Below, one piece after another: positions 56,991 to 64,000 of a stretch of 64,000 bases of DNA. The DNA comes from Bacillota bacterium (lineage in GTDB: Bacteria > Bacillota > Clostridia > Christensenellales > Christensenellaceae). The notes under the pieces are model-generated. The model saw nothing but the letters and a program-made list of their open reading frames with translations, did not search any database and had not been told where the DNA came from. The first letter of the stretch is position 1. Each line of letters opens with the position of its first letter. The stretch covers positions 186,001-250,000 of the forward strand of contig JAEYKI010000008.1 of NCBI GenBank assembly GCA_023408315.1, read 5' to 3'. The translations under genes and the position numbers were made by a program.

Positions 56991-58895
56991 TTACCGCCCG
57001 CACGAGACGCGGTTGCGCCCGCGGCTTTTTGCCTTATACATTTCCACATCCGCGCGTTTAAACCAATCCTGAATGTATTCTCCCTGCTTTTGGGTGGCAA
57101 CGCCTATGCTTACGGTTATTTTGCCCGCAACGCAATGGGGGGTGTTTTCTACCCGCTTCCGTATTTTTTCCGCCACCATGCAGGCGTCGCCAACCTTTGT
57201 GTCCGGCAGAAAAACAACGAATTCCTCGCCGCCCCACCGGGCGAACACATCCGATTTCCGTATGATGCATTTTACGGTCTGCACAATATGAATCAGCACC
57301 TGGTCTCCAACGTCGTGCCCGTGCGTATCGTTTACATCCTTAAAGTGGTCAAGGTCAAACAAAATAAGAGACATATCCGCAACGCCCCGGTCTGCGTGCT
57401 GCATTCCGTCCATAATGCTCGCTTCCAGATAAGCCCGGTTCCGTATGCCCGTCAATTGGTCGTGCGTGGCGCTTTCATGCAGTTCTTCGTTCTGGCTCAT
57501 CAATTCGGTCGCCAGATGCCGCAATGTCATCTCGGTGTTTTGCAGTTCCTGCTCCATTCTTTTTCTGTCTGTAATATCCCGTATAATGGATACCATTTGA
57601 GCAGGCGCTTTGCTTGCGCTGGGAACCACTTCGCTTTTTACTTCCATAATAAATTCCCGCCCGTCTGCGCACACGCCCCGGTATTCGTTGAGGCCCGGCT
57701 TTTTTCCGGTATAAAAGCCTGTTACGTTGGCCCGAATCCGGTTATGGTCCGCAGGCGCAACAAAATCGTAAATAACCCGGCCCGTCAACAGGCTTTTCTC
57801 TGCGCGTATGCCCACCAGACTGTAAGCGGCGGGGGAGGCCGCCAGAATAACGCCGCCTGTATCCGTAATAACAACGGCGTCCGGGGACGCGCTTAAAAAA
57901 GATTTATACACGGCTTCGCTTTCAGCAAGGCGTTCCTGAACAAAAGCCATTTCTTTTTTCTGGGATTCCAGCTTTTTGTTGAATTTTCTTAATTGAAAAA
58001 TCCAAAGCAACCCTGCAACCACCACAAAGGTAAAGCACCCGAATATAATAAAGAACAGCCTGTAATCAAAGCCCTGGGTGACCTGGACGGGAATGTGGTT
58101 GTTGATTGCCTGCTGAATTTCTTCCTCAGTCAGGGTAGCTATCCCTTTATTCAATATATTGCGCAGCATGGGTTCGTTCCTGGAAACGCCCATGCTCAGC
58201 CGGTTCTCATAACCTGGTATTTGTCCGTTGATTTTAAGATTAAAAAGGCCGTCTTTGCGGATTGTGTAAGCGGCCATGGTAAGGGAACGAACGGTAAAAT
58301 CGGCCCTGCGGGAGGAGACATATTCCATGGCTTCGGTTTCGGAGGCCACCGTCAAAATGTGTATATTGGGGTAATCCGCGCGCATTCTTTCCTCTATGCT
58401 GGTTCCCTGGGGCAGAACGGCCGTTTCGCCGGACAGCCTGGATATATCCGGAATGTAATCGTGTTCTTCCCGGGTAATCAGCACATTGGGATCCGTAAAG
58501 TACGGGTTGGTAAATATCATCCATTGGCGCCTGTCCGCAGTGTTGTTCAAAAAACTCAACATATCGCATTTGCCGGTTTCCATGCAGGCAAGGCTTTCAT
58601 CCCAGTTTTTTGTTGGAACCAGCTCTATTTGTACGCCTGTGCGCTGGCTGATGAGCCGGATGAGATCGGATGCAATTCCCCAATGCTGCCCGTTTTCGTC
58701 AATGGCCTCGTATGGGTACCAATCTGGATCCACGCACATTTTAAAAGGGCCGTGAGCATTGAGATACGCCGTTTCCTCAGCAGTAAAAGCGGATGTGTTT
58801 TCTTCCGCGTGCGCCGTACCCATGCCTGCCGTCAGGCATAAAACAAGGCTTACAATGACCAAAGCCCGGCTTGCCCGTTTAATATTCGTATTCAT
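56991..58895 (-). CDS. Diguanylate cyclase with extracellular solute-binding, PAS and GGDEF domains
   Basis: 634 residues. Signal peptide (1-30, ending TAHA). An extracellular bacterial-solute-binding-3 domain (about 45-270; FKMCVDPDWYPYEAIDENG) is followed by a membrane helix (about 283-303), a PAS sensor with PAC end (about 330-450; ASPDAVVITDTGGVILAAS, IIRDITDRKRMEQ), and GGDEF (about 475-632) with DQLTGIRNRAYLE, LILFDLDHFKDVNDTHGHDVGDQ and the active RWGGEEF. The intact site predicts c-di-GMP synthesis driven by an amino-acid-like ligand. c-di-GMP is the expected ligand of the riboswitch at 1012-1090. Confidence 0.9.
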   Translation of the reverse strand: MNTNIKRASRALVIVSLVLCLTAGMGTAHAEENTSAFTAEETAYLNAHGPFKMCVDPDWYPYEAIDENGQHWGIASDLIRLISQRTGVQIELVPTKNWDESLACMETGKCDMLSFLNNTADRRQWMIFTNPYFTDPNVLITREEHDYIPDISRLSGETAVLPQGTSIEERMRADYPNIHILTVASETEAMEYVSSRRADFTVRSLTMAAYTIRKDGLFNLKINGQIPGYENRLSMGVSRNEPMLRNILNKGIATLTEEEIQQAINNHIPVQVTQGFDYRLFFIIFGCFTFVVVAGLLWIFQLRKFNKKLESQKKEMAFVQERLAESEAVYKSFLSASPDAVVITDTGGVILAASPAAYSLVGIRAEKSLLTGRVIYDFVAPADHNRIRANVTGFYTGKKPGLNEYRGVCADGREFIMEVKSEVVPSASKAPAQMVSIIRDITDRKRMEQELQNTEMTLRHLATELMSQNEELHESATHDQLTGIRNRAYLEASIMDGMQHADRGVADMSLILFDLDHFKDVNDTHGHDVGDQVLIHIVQTVKCIIRKSDVFARWGGEEFVVFLPDTKVGDACMVAEKIRKRVENTPHCVAGKITVSIGVATQKQGEYIQDWFKRADVEMYKAKSRGRNRVSCGR

Positions 58896-59086
58896 TCGCT
58901 GAGATGCAACCCCCTGGTATTGGTAAAAATAAATAACGCGGCAACACAGAACTCCACCCCGCTTAGTCCGGTGCTATAAAGTTTATCGTAATATCAAATC
59001 GAAAATTAATAATAACAAGCCGTTATTTTTTATTTTACGCTTCCTTCCGGAGAGATTGTTGGGCCTGGAATCCGCAGGGTTGCGCC

Positions 59087-59115
59087 TTGTTTTCTTTATG
59101 GCTTGATCGTATAAT
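59087..59115 (+). promoter_or_regulatory. Promoter of the TRIC channel gene
   Basis: TTGTTT (59087-59092), 17 bases, TATAAT (59110-59115), 38 bases before the ATG. The rest of 58896-59086 shows nothing notable. Confidence 0.6.
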
Positions 59116-59153
59116 TGAATTGATTTTAAAACTTGAGCTTGGGGGGATACACT

Positions 59154-59810
59154 ATGTCGTTGTTTGTTTTTCTGGAATACGCGGGAATTGTTGCTTTCTC
59201 GGTTGCCGCCGTTATTACCGCAATTGAATTCCAGTTTGATTTTTTTGGCATATACGTGCTTTCGCTGATTACCTCGCTTGGCGGAGGAATCATCCGAGAC
59301 GTACTTTTGGGCATATCGCCGCCGGTCGCGTTTATAGACATAACATATTTTTTAATCTGCATTGCAACAACAACCTGCATGCTGATTATTTTGGGTATCT
59401 TATCCAAGAAAAAAACCATTACATTTGAAAATCTAAAGGATAAAAAGTTAAACAATTTGCTTATACTGTTTGACGCGATAGGCCTGGCCGTATTTACCGT
59501 GGCGGGAACCAAGATGGCCATTACCAATGAATCCACAAACAACATGCTGCTTGCTGTGATTGTGGGGCTGATGACGGGCGTGGGCGGCGGCGTGCTGCGG
59601 GACGTTCTGGTGAACCGCAAACCCATTCTTTTAACCAAGGAAATATACGCGCTGGCCGCCATTACGGGCTCCATACTGTATTGCTTTATATACCAGCTTG
59701 TGCCGGAGGTGTTCAGCCTGTATGGATGCTCCGTCCTGATTTTTATGATCCGGATACTGACCATATATAAAAAGCTGGATATCCCGCGGCTGGCCATTTA
59801 TAAAAGCTGA
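59154..59810 (+). CDS. Trimeric intracellular cation (TRIC) channel family protein (YadS-like)
   Basis: 218 residues from ATG 59154 with GGGGGG upstream. Seven hydrophobic helices in two repeats of the former UPF0126 domain, each ending in the glycine motif SLGGGIIRDVLLG (about 42-54) and GVGGGVLRDVLVNRKP (about 149-164). Bacterial homologues form trimeric K+/Na+ channels. It stands alone; the physiological role is unclear. Confidence 0.9.
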   Translation: MSLFVFLEYAGIVAFSVAAVITAIEFQFDFFGIYVLSLITSLGGGIIRDVLLGISPPVAFIDITYFLICIATTTCMLIILGILSKKKTITFENLKDKKLNNLLILFDAIGLAVFTVAGTKMAITNESTNNMLLAVIVGLMTGVGGGVLRDVLVNRKPILLTKEIYALAAITGSILYCFIYQLVPEVFSLYGCSVLIFMIRILTIYKKLDIPRLAIYKS

Positions 59811-59836
59811 CCGTTTTTTATGGCTAATTATGCAGC

Positions 59837-59869
59837 AAAACCGGCCCAATGCCGCGGAGCCGGTTTTCC
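59837..59869 (+). terminator. Terminator of the TRIC gene
   Basis: AAAACCGGC (59837-59845) and GCCGGTTTT (59859-59867) pair perfectly and end in TTTT. Confidence 0.7.
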
Positions 59870-59873
59870 AGAC

Positions 59874-59904
59874 AAAAAAAGCGTGCCGTTCGCAGGCACG
59901 CTTT
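59874..59904 (-). terminator. Terminator of the chemotaxis protein gene
   Basis: AAAGCGTGCC (59878-59887) and GGCACGCTTT (59895-59904). On the minus strand it is followed by seven T residues (59880-59874). Confidence 0.85.
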
Positions 59905-59917
59905 CTTATGTTTGGCG

Positions 59918-60958
59918 CTATACGCTGAAATTTTTGCTCATGTCGTCCGCCAGCATCGTCAGCTTTTGCAGGCTCAAATTAATTTCCTCAATGGCCGAGC
60001 TCTGCTGCTTGGCTGTTTCCAGCGTGGCGTTGGAGGCAACAATGGTTTTATCAACAGACTGCCGAATTTTGGCTGTCAGCTCCGCAATCTGCTGTGTCGT
60101 GTCCTTGGAGCTGTCTGAAAGGCTGCTGATTTCCGTGGCTACTACGCCGAATCCTTTGCCCACGTTGCCGGCGCGCGCCGCCTCTATGGATGCGTTGATC
60201 CCCAGAATTTTTGTTTCCTTGGCAATCCGTTCAATGGAACGCAGGATGGAGTTAATCTCGTCCGAAGTGTTTTTTACGCCGTTGATCTCTTCATTGAGGG
60301 CGGTTTGATTGCTGGAAACGTCTCCGGAAGAAGCGGAGAGTTGCTGCATGGAGGCGGAGATATTCCCAAAGTTCTCTGTAAGCACCTGCAGCATGGATTT
60401 TAGCTTGAGCTGTTCGTACCCCTGCTTGGAAAGGGAGTTGGTTACAATAAACAGCAAGTCAGCAGCCGCATCTATTTTTTCCTTGGGAACCACAGCCACT
60501 TTGCGCAAGGCTTCCAAATAGGTGTTTTCTTCCGCGCCAATCTCTCTTGCGATCTGCCTGAACTTATCTTCATCCGGGGTGTCCGGCACTATCTGGCCGC
60601 CAATTACGCTGCCAATCTGGTGACCTTCAACCAGAATGGGAACCGCAAAATCATACAGGCCCGCGTGGCATTCGTACACGTATGGCCTTCCGGTACTGCT
60701 CGCCTGTTCGCCGCCTTTCCGGCTGCATTCGTCGCACCGCTTGAGGCCGGTTTGCGTGGCGCGGGTATGATCCATGCAGAATTCAGCAAAATGATGCCCG
60801 TTGTCTATCATGTTTCCCATTGTATCAACCACACCGCAGCCCATGCCCATGGATAATGAAAAATGGTGCAGGAAGCTGGACATTGTTCTGATGTCAATTA
60901 CATCGCCTATTTCCAGTGAAGCAATATCTATATCACCGTTGTTTAAATATGTAAGCAT
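59918..60958 (-). CDS. Cytoplasmic methyl-accepting chemotaxis protein with PocR domain
   Basis: 346 residues with no membrane helix. The N-terminal PocR sensory domain (about 20-180) contains HFAEFCMDHTRATQTGLKRC, CDECSRKGGEQA, YECHAGLYDFAVPI and IGSVIGGQIVP; its Cys residues may bind a metal or Fe-S centre. The C-terminal signalling coiled coil (about 190-346) carries the conserved hairpin tip RIAKETKILGINASIEAARAG and FGVVATEISSLSDSSKD. AGGGGG precedes the ATG. PocR domains sense small organic molecules, so this is a soluble receptor feeding CheA. Confidence 0.9.
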   Translation of the reverse strand: MLTYLNNGDIDIASLEIGDVIDIRTMSSFLHHFSLSMGMGCGVVDTMGNMIDNGHHFAEFCMDHTRATQTGLKRCDECSRKGGEQASSTGRPYVYECHAGLYDFAVPILVEGHQIGSVIGGQIVPDTPDEDKFRQIAREIGAEENTYLEALRKVAVVPKEKIDAAADLLFIVTNSLSKQGYEQLKLKSMLQVLTENFGNISASMQQLSASSGDVSSNQTALNEEINGVKNTSDEINSILRSIERIAKETKILGINASIEAARAGNVGKGFGVVATEISSLSDSSKDTTQQIAELTAKIRQSVDKTIVASNATLETAKQQSSAIEEINLSLQKLTMLADDMSKNFSV

Positions 60959-61390
60959 ATGGCCCCCTTGTATATTTTTAATACATATATTTATTAATTC
61001 GAATTAATTTATAAAATCTTTATACTGAAATTGGTTTTTTTTCAATTTTTATAGTATTCTTTTGCAAAGCATTGGCGCAATAAAACCGGCAGAAAATTAA
61101 TGCATCAATCGGTATCGCTTTTGCCCAGACTGTTTAATATATAGAATACCTCCCAACTTGAAATGGCAAACCAAAAATGTACTATTTGTATTGTTGCATT
61201 ATTTGTATCGTAAAAAACAAATAAATTATTACACGTTTTAATTGTTTTTATATATTTTTTAAATATTGATTGTTTTTTAATCGCAGAAAAAAGCCATTCT
61301 GTTTTTTCAATAATCAAATTTATAGAATAACCCGCCTGAAACTTCAATAAATATAGATATCAAAGAGATTATGCAAGTGGAGGTTTCTGT
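60959..61390. other. AT-rich intergenic region
   Basis: 432 bases upstream of two divergent genes. A possible 80-codon minus-strand frame (61105-61347) has a TTG start and no ribosome site, so I do not call it. The start of the deacetylase transcript probably lies near the right end, but no clear promoter was found. Confidence 0.4.
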
Positions 61391-62167
61391 ATGCGGATAT
61401 TCGTAATGAAAAAAAGCACTCTGATTAAAACCGCTGTTTTCGTGCTTCTGATTGTTGGCGCGGTGATTTATACACAGTTTTTTATGGGGGACGTAAGCGG
61501 CGCTTTCTCCCCAAAAGCAGAGGAACAAATGCCCGTATGCAGCATTAAAACGGACGTAAAACAGGTGGCCCTTACCATAGACACCGCCTTTGGAAACGAC
61601 AAGACAGAGCAGATACTCAGTATACTGGACCAGTACAACATAAAGGCAACGTTTTTTGTAGTAGGCGTATGGGCGCAGGAAAACCCGGATATGCTGAAAA
61701 AAATAATCGCGGACGGACACGAGGTACAAAACCATTCCATGAAGCACGAGCGGTATCCGGATTTGCAGGCCTCCCAGGTGCTCGCGGACGCGCAGGCTGC
61801 CCAGCAGTATCTGAATGCTGAGACAGGCAAGAATGCAAACATCATCCGGCTGCCATTTGGCGCGTTTGACGACAAGACAATCCAGGTGCTGCAGGATAAC
61901 GGATTCGTGCCCGTTAAATGGAGCGTGGACGCGGAAGACTGGAAAACAGACGACGTGAAGACCATATACAATAACATTATATCCAACATAAAAGGCGGAG
62001 ACATCATTATGCTGCAAAACAACACAGCAGGCGCGGAAGGCGCGCTTAAAGACGTGATTGCGCAGCTTTTAGACAAGGGATACGAATTTAAGACCATGAG
62101 CCAGTTGCTTCCGCAGGGCGCCCTGCAGGTAGACGCGCAGGGAAGGGCATCCGTGGTTCAGAAATAG
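61391..62167 (+). CDS. Polysaccharide-deacetylase-fold protein (PdaB-like)
   Basis: 258 residues; GGAGG lies 9 bases before the ATG. One N-terminal membrane anchor (TAVFVLLIVGAVIYTQFF) precedes the NodB barrel. Motif 1 is ALTIDTAFGN (second Asp replaced, as in PdaB), motif 2 HSMKHERYPD (metal His pair), motif 3 IRLPFGAFDD, motif 4 WSVDAEDWK. Motif 5 reads IIMLQNNTAG, where active enzymes have a catalytic His (LLHD/LMHP); Gln here questions deacetylase activity. PdaB homologues act in spore cortex or cell-wall maturation. Confidence 0.85.
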   Translation: MRIFVMKKSTLIKTAVFVLLIVGAVIYTQFFMGDVSGAFSPKAEEQMPVCSIKTDVKQVALTIDTAFGNDKTEQILSILDQYNIKATFFVVGVWAQENPDMLKKIIADGHEVQNHSMKHERYPDLQASQVLADAQAAQQYLNAETGKNANIIRLPFGAFDDKTIQVLQDNGFVPVKWSVDAEDWKTDDVKTIYNNIISNIKGGDIIMLQNNTAGAEGALKDVIAQLLDKGYEFKTMSQLLPQGALQVDAQGRASVVQK

Positions 62168-62259
62168 AGGGAGCAATCCATTACGATAATGAGCCGCTTA
62201 ATACACCGGTTTTTCGAGCATGATCGAAACATTCTTTTAATTTACCCACGGAGGCACAT

Positions 62260-62886
62260 ATGGAAGATATTAAATGCACAAACAGCATCAACCTGATGGG
62301 AGAGATGATCTCCCCCTTAAAATACAGCCACACCGTGTACGGAGAAGGGTTTTACAATTTTGATATGTCGGTGAGCCGCCTCTCGGGCAAGGCGGATATA
62401 CTGCCCATGACGGTATCCGAGCGCCTGCTTGATTTTACGCCCATTTACGAGGGCGAGACGATTTGCATCACGGGGCAGATACGTTCTTACAACAAGCGCA
62501 ACGAGGACGGCTCCAACCGGCTTTTAATTACGGTTTTTATCAAGGAATTAAGCCGTGACTGCGACTTGGCGCGCCAGAAAAACGCCAACGAGGTAAACCT
62601 GGAGGGGTTTGTGTGCAAGCCCACCACATACCGTGTAACGCCCCTTGGGCGCGAGATTACGGACCTGCTGCTGGCGGTGAACCGCGCGTTTAACAAGTCG
62701 GATTATATTCCCTGCATTGTGTGGGGCCGCAACGCCAAATTTGCAAAAAAATTTTTGCCGGGCAACAAGCTTTCCGTCTCGGGCAGGCTGCAATCCCGTG
62801 AATACGAAAAGGTGCTGGAAGGCGGAGATGTTATAGTGCGCACGGCTTACGAGGTCTCGCTCAATAACATTGAACAATTAAAATAA
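62260..62886 (+). CDS. Tandem OB-fold single-stranded DNA-binding protein
   Basis: 208 residues with two SSB-like OB folds: residues 1-95 (INLMGEMISP ... FYNFDMSVSRLSG ... ITGQIRSYN) and 105-208 (NEVNLEGFVCKPTTYRVTP ... LLLAVNRAF ... YIPCIVWGRNAKFAKKFLPG ... VSGRLQSREY). The second half is closer to canonical SSB; the acidic DDDIPF-type tail is missing. AGGAGG-like GGAGGC precedes the ATG. It probably serves DNA repair or recombination together with the following helicase. The typical housekeeping ssb is usually next to rpsF/rpsR, so this is an extra paralogue. Confidence 0.8.
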   Translation: MEDIKCTNSINLMGEMISPLKYSHTVYGEGFYNFDMSVSRLSGKADILPMTVSERLLDFTPIYEGETICITGQIRSYNKRNEDGSNRLLITVFIKELSRDCDLARQKNANEVNLEGFVCKPTTYRVTPLGREITDLLLAVNRAFNKSDYIPCIVWGRNAKFAKKFLPGNKLSVSGRLQSREYEKVLEGGDVIVRTAYEVSLNNIEQLK

Positions 62887-62925
62887 TCAAAACGGTTTAT
62901 ATTCACGTGTTAGTGTGGTAAAATG

Positions 62926-62951
62926 AATAGGTGTAAGGCCTATTTTTTTTG
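62926..62951 (+). terminator. Short terminator after the SSB-like gene
   Basis: AATAGG and CCTATT arms around TGTAAGG, followed by eight T. An extended -10-like TGGTAAAAT at 62916-62924 overlaps its left side. Confidence 0.55.
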
Positions 62952-62985
62952 CCGCCGTTACCGGGGGTGAATGGAGGAAAAACAT

Positions 62986-63279
62986 ATGGTCAATCCAAAG
63001 CTGAAATCCGAAGATCTGGACAACCTGTTTGCCGCCCTGGCTACTCTTCAGAATCAGGACGAGTACTACATGCTGTTTGAGGACCTGTGCACGGTATCCG
63101 AGCTGGCGGCCATTGCGCAGCGGTTCAAGGTTGCGCAGATGCTGGATAAAAAATACACATGCCACGCCATAGCGGAGCTGACGGGCGCCTCCACGGCAAC
63201 CATCAGCCGCGTAAACCGCTGCCTGCATTACGGAAGCGGCGGTTATCCGCTGGTGATCAAACGTTTGGAGGAAAAATGA
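62986..63279 (+). CDS. yerC: YerC/YecD family TrpR-like regulator
   Basis: 97 residues from ATG 62986, 8 bases after ATGGAGG; the ATG at 62971 is part of that ribosome site. TrpR-fold protein: LFEDLCTVSELAAIAQRFKVAQML and HAIAELTGASTATISRVNRCL (helix-turn-helix). In Bacillus subtilis yerC also lies just upstream of the pcr genes, and here its stop overlaps pcrA by 4 bases. The function of the family is not settled. Confidence 0.9.
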   Translation: MVNPKLKSEDLDNLFAALATLQNQDEYYMLFEDLCTVSELAAIAQRFKVAQMLDKKYTCHAIAELTGASTATISRVNRCLHYGSGGYPLVIKRLEEK

Positions 63280-64000
63280 ACCTGGGAACACTCAACAACA
63301 GGCAAAAAGAAGCGGTAACAGCCGGCACAGGGCCGGTTCTTATTCTTGCGGGCGCGGGCAGCGGCAAAACCAAGGTTTTAACCGAGCGCGTGGCTTACCT
63401 TGTAGGCCAGATGAACGTACATCCGCTCGCCATACTGGCCATCACCTTTACCAATAAGGCGGCAGCGGAGATGCGCGAGCGTATTGCAAAAGCTTTGAAT
63501 ACGGACGTATCCGCCCTGTGGATCAGCACGTTCCATTCCATGTGCGTGCGCATTTTGCGGTATTCCGGCAAGCGGCTGGGGTACGATTCCAATTTTGCCA
63601 TTTATGATACGGACGACGCGCTGCGGCTGATTAAGCAGGTGCTGGAGGAATTGGGGCTGAAGGATGATAAGAACTACCCGCCCAAGCTGATCCGCAGCAT
63701 TATAAGCAAATATAAAAACACCACGGTGGACGAGGATATGTACGCGTTTTGCGACCGCACATACCCCATGCAGTCCTACCGCATAGAGGACATTTTTAAA
63801 CGGTATTCCGATGAAATGCGCAGACAGAACGCAATGGATTTTGACGACCTGCTTTTGAATACATTAAAGCTGCTGGCGGAGGACGAGGAAACGCGTGCCT
63901 ATTACCAGAACCGCTTCCAGCATGTGCTGGTGGACGAATACCAGGACACCAACATGGTGCAGTACCGGCTCACCAAGCTGCTCTCCGGCAAATACCGCAA
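63276..64000 (+). CDS. pcrA: ATP-dependent DNA helicase PcrA/UvrD (partial)
   Basis: The first 241 or so residues are inside the window; the frame runs off the right edge. SF1 helicase motifs: Q-motif LNNRQKEAV, Walker A ILAGAGSGKTKVLTERVAYL, motif Ia AITFTNKAAAEMRER, STFHSMCVRILR, MDFDDLLLNTLKLL and motif II VDEYQDTNMVQY. 3'-5' helicase for repair and for clearing replication conflicts. GGAGG sits 5 bases before the ATG within the end of yerC. Confidence 0.95.
   Translation, partial: MNLGTLNNRQKEAVTAGTGPVLILAGAGSGKTKVLTERVAYLVGQMNVHPLAILAITFTNKAAAEMRERIAKALNTDVSALWISTFHSMCVRILRYSGKRLGYDSNFAIYDTDDALRLIKQVLEELGLKDDKNYPPKLIRSIISKYKNTTVDEDMYAFCDRTYPMQSYRIEDIFKRYSDEMRRQNAMDFDDLLLNTLKLLAEDEETRAYYQNRFQHVLVDEYQDTNMVQYRLTKLLSGKYR

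Noticed and set aside
61105..61347. 80-codon minus-strand frame
   Set aside because: TTG start, no ribosome site, AT-rich composition and no recognisable motif.

Overview
The window looks like chromosomal DNA of an anaerobic Bacillota, most likely a Clostridia member. The evidence is strong AGGAGG-type ribosome binding sites with several TTG/GTG starts, a group-B-like [FeFe] hydrogenase, an agr quorum-sensing locus, a c-di-GMP-I riboswitch ahead of a cell-wall-type surface protein, a yerC-pcrA junction, and many translationally coupled sugar/nucleoside ABC cassettes. Base composition is mixed: catabolic operons and the topoisomerase genes are GC-rich, while the agr, hydrogenase-leader and intergenic regions are AT-rich. 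No rRNA, tRNA, CRISPR array or intact insertion sequence was seen. The species cannot be named from this window.

Layout. 1-2.8 kb: a partial sorbosone/glucose-dehydrogenase-like gene (minus), then a promoter, c-di-GMP riboswitch and terminator in front of a six-repeat InlB-type surface protein. 3.0-10.1 kb: an amine/imino-acid oxidation locus (ornithine-cyclodeaminase homologue, four-part HcnABC/OoxAB-like FAD/Fe-S dehydrogenase, APC permease, AraC regulator). 10.1-13.2 kb: a TPP-riboswitch thiamin salvage operon (thiM-thiE-HAD-thiD). 13.3-17.4 kb: a tiny Cys/Gly-rich protein, an unusual ABC-ATPase-like protein, a probable small RNA, and an agr system whose agrD (48 codons) is divergent from agrCAB. 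17.4-23.4 kb: a GH25 lysozyme and a YtfQRT-YjfF-like sugar transporter. 23.7-26.4 kb: [FeFe] hydrogenase plus hypA and hypB. 26.8-34.8 kb: a ribose-type ABC transporter, PfkB kinase, two ADP-ribosylglycohydrolase-family proteins, a PsuG-like C-glycosidase and a URO-D/MtaA-like methyltransferase. I regard this as the best candidate for an undescribed pathway (modified-nucleoside salvage). 35.0-38.5 kb: an ABC exporter, lipoprotein, ECF sigma and membrane-protein cassette. 38.6-39.8 kb: a DUF2935-like protein and a decayed asnB fragment. 39.8-49.1 kb: a BMP/nucleoside-type ABC transporter with enamidase-like, 8-oxoguanine-deaminase-like and creatininase-like hydrolases and a GntR/UTRA regulator. 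49.4-51.6 kb: asnB with a long structured leader. 51.7-59 kb: bacteriohemerythrin, topoisomerase IV-type parE-parC, and a receptor diguanylate cyclase. 59-64 kb: TRIC channel, PocR-domain chemotaxis protein, PdaB-like deacetylase, tandem-OB SSB, yerC and the start of pcrA.

How the parts fit. Much of the window is uptake plus catabolism of small nitrogenous or sugar compounds, each set with its own ABC or APC transporter and regulator. Two signalling layers overlap it: c-di-GMP (a cyclase at 57-59 kb, a riboswitch at 1 kb) and agr peptide signalling (14-17 kb). Substrate assignments for the three catabolic cassettes are inferences from families and gene order.
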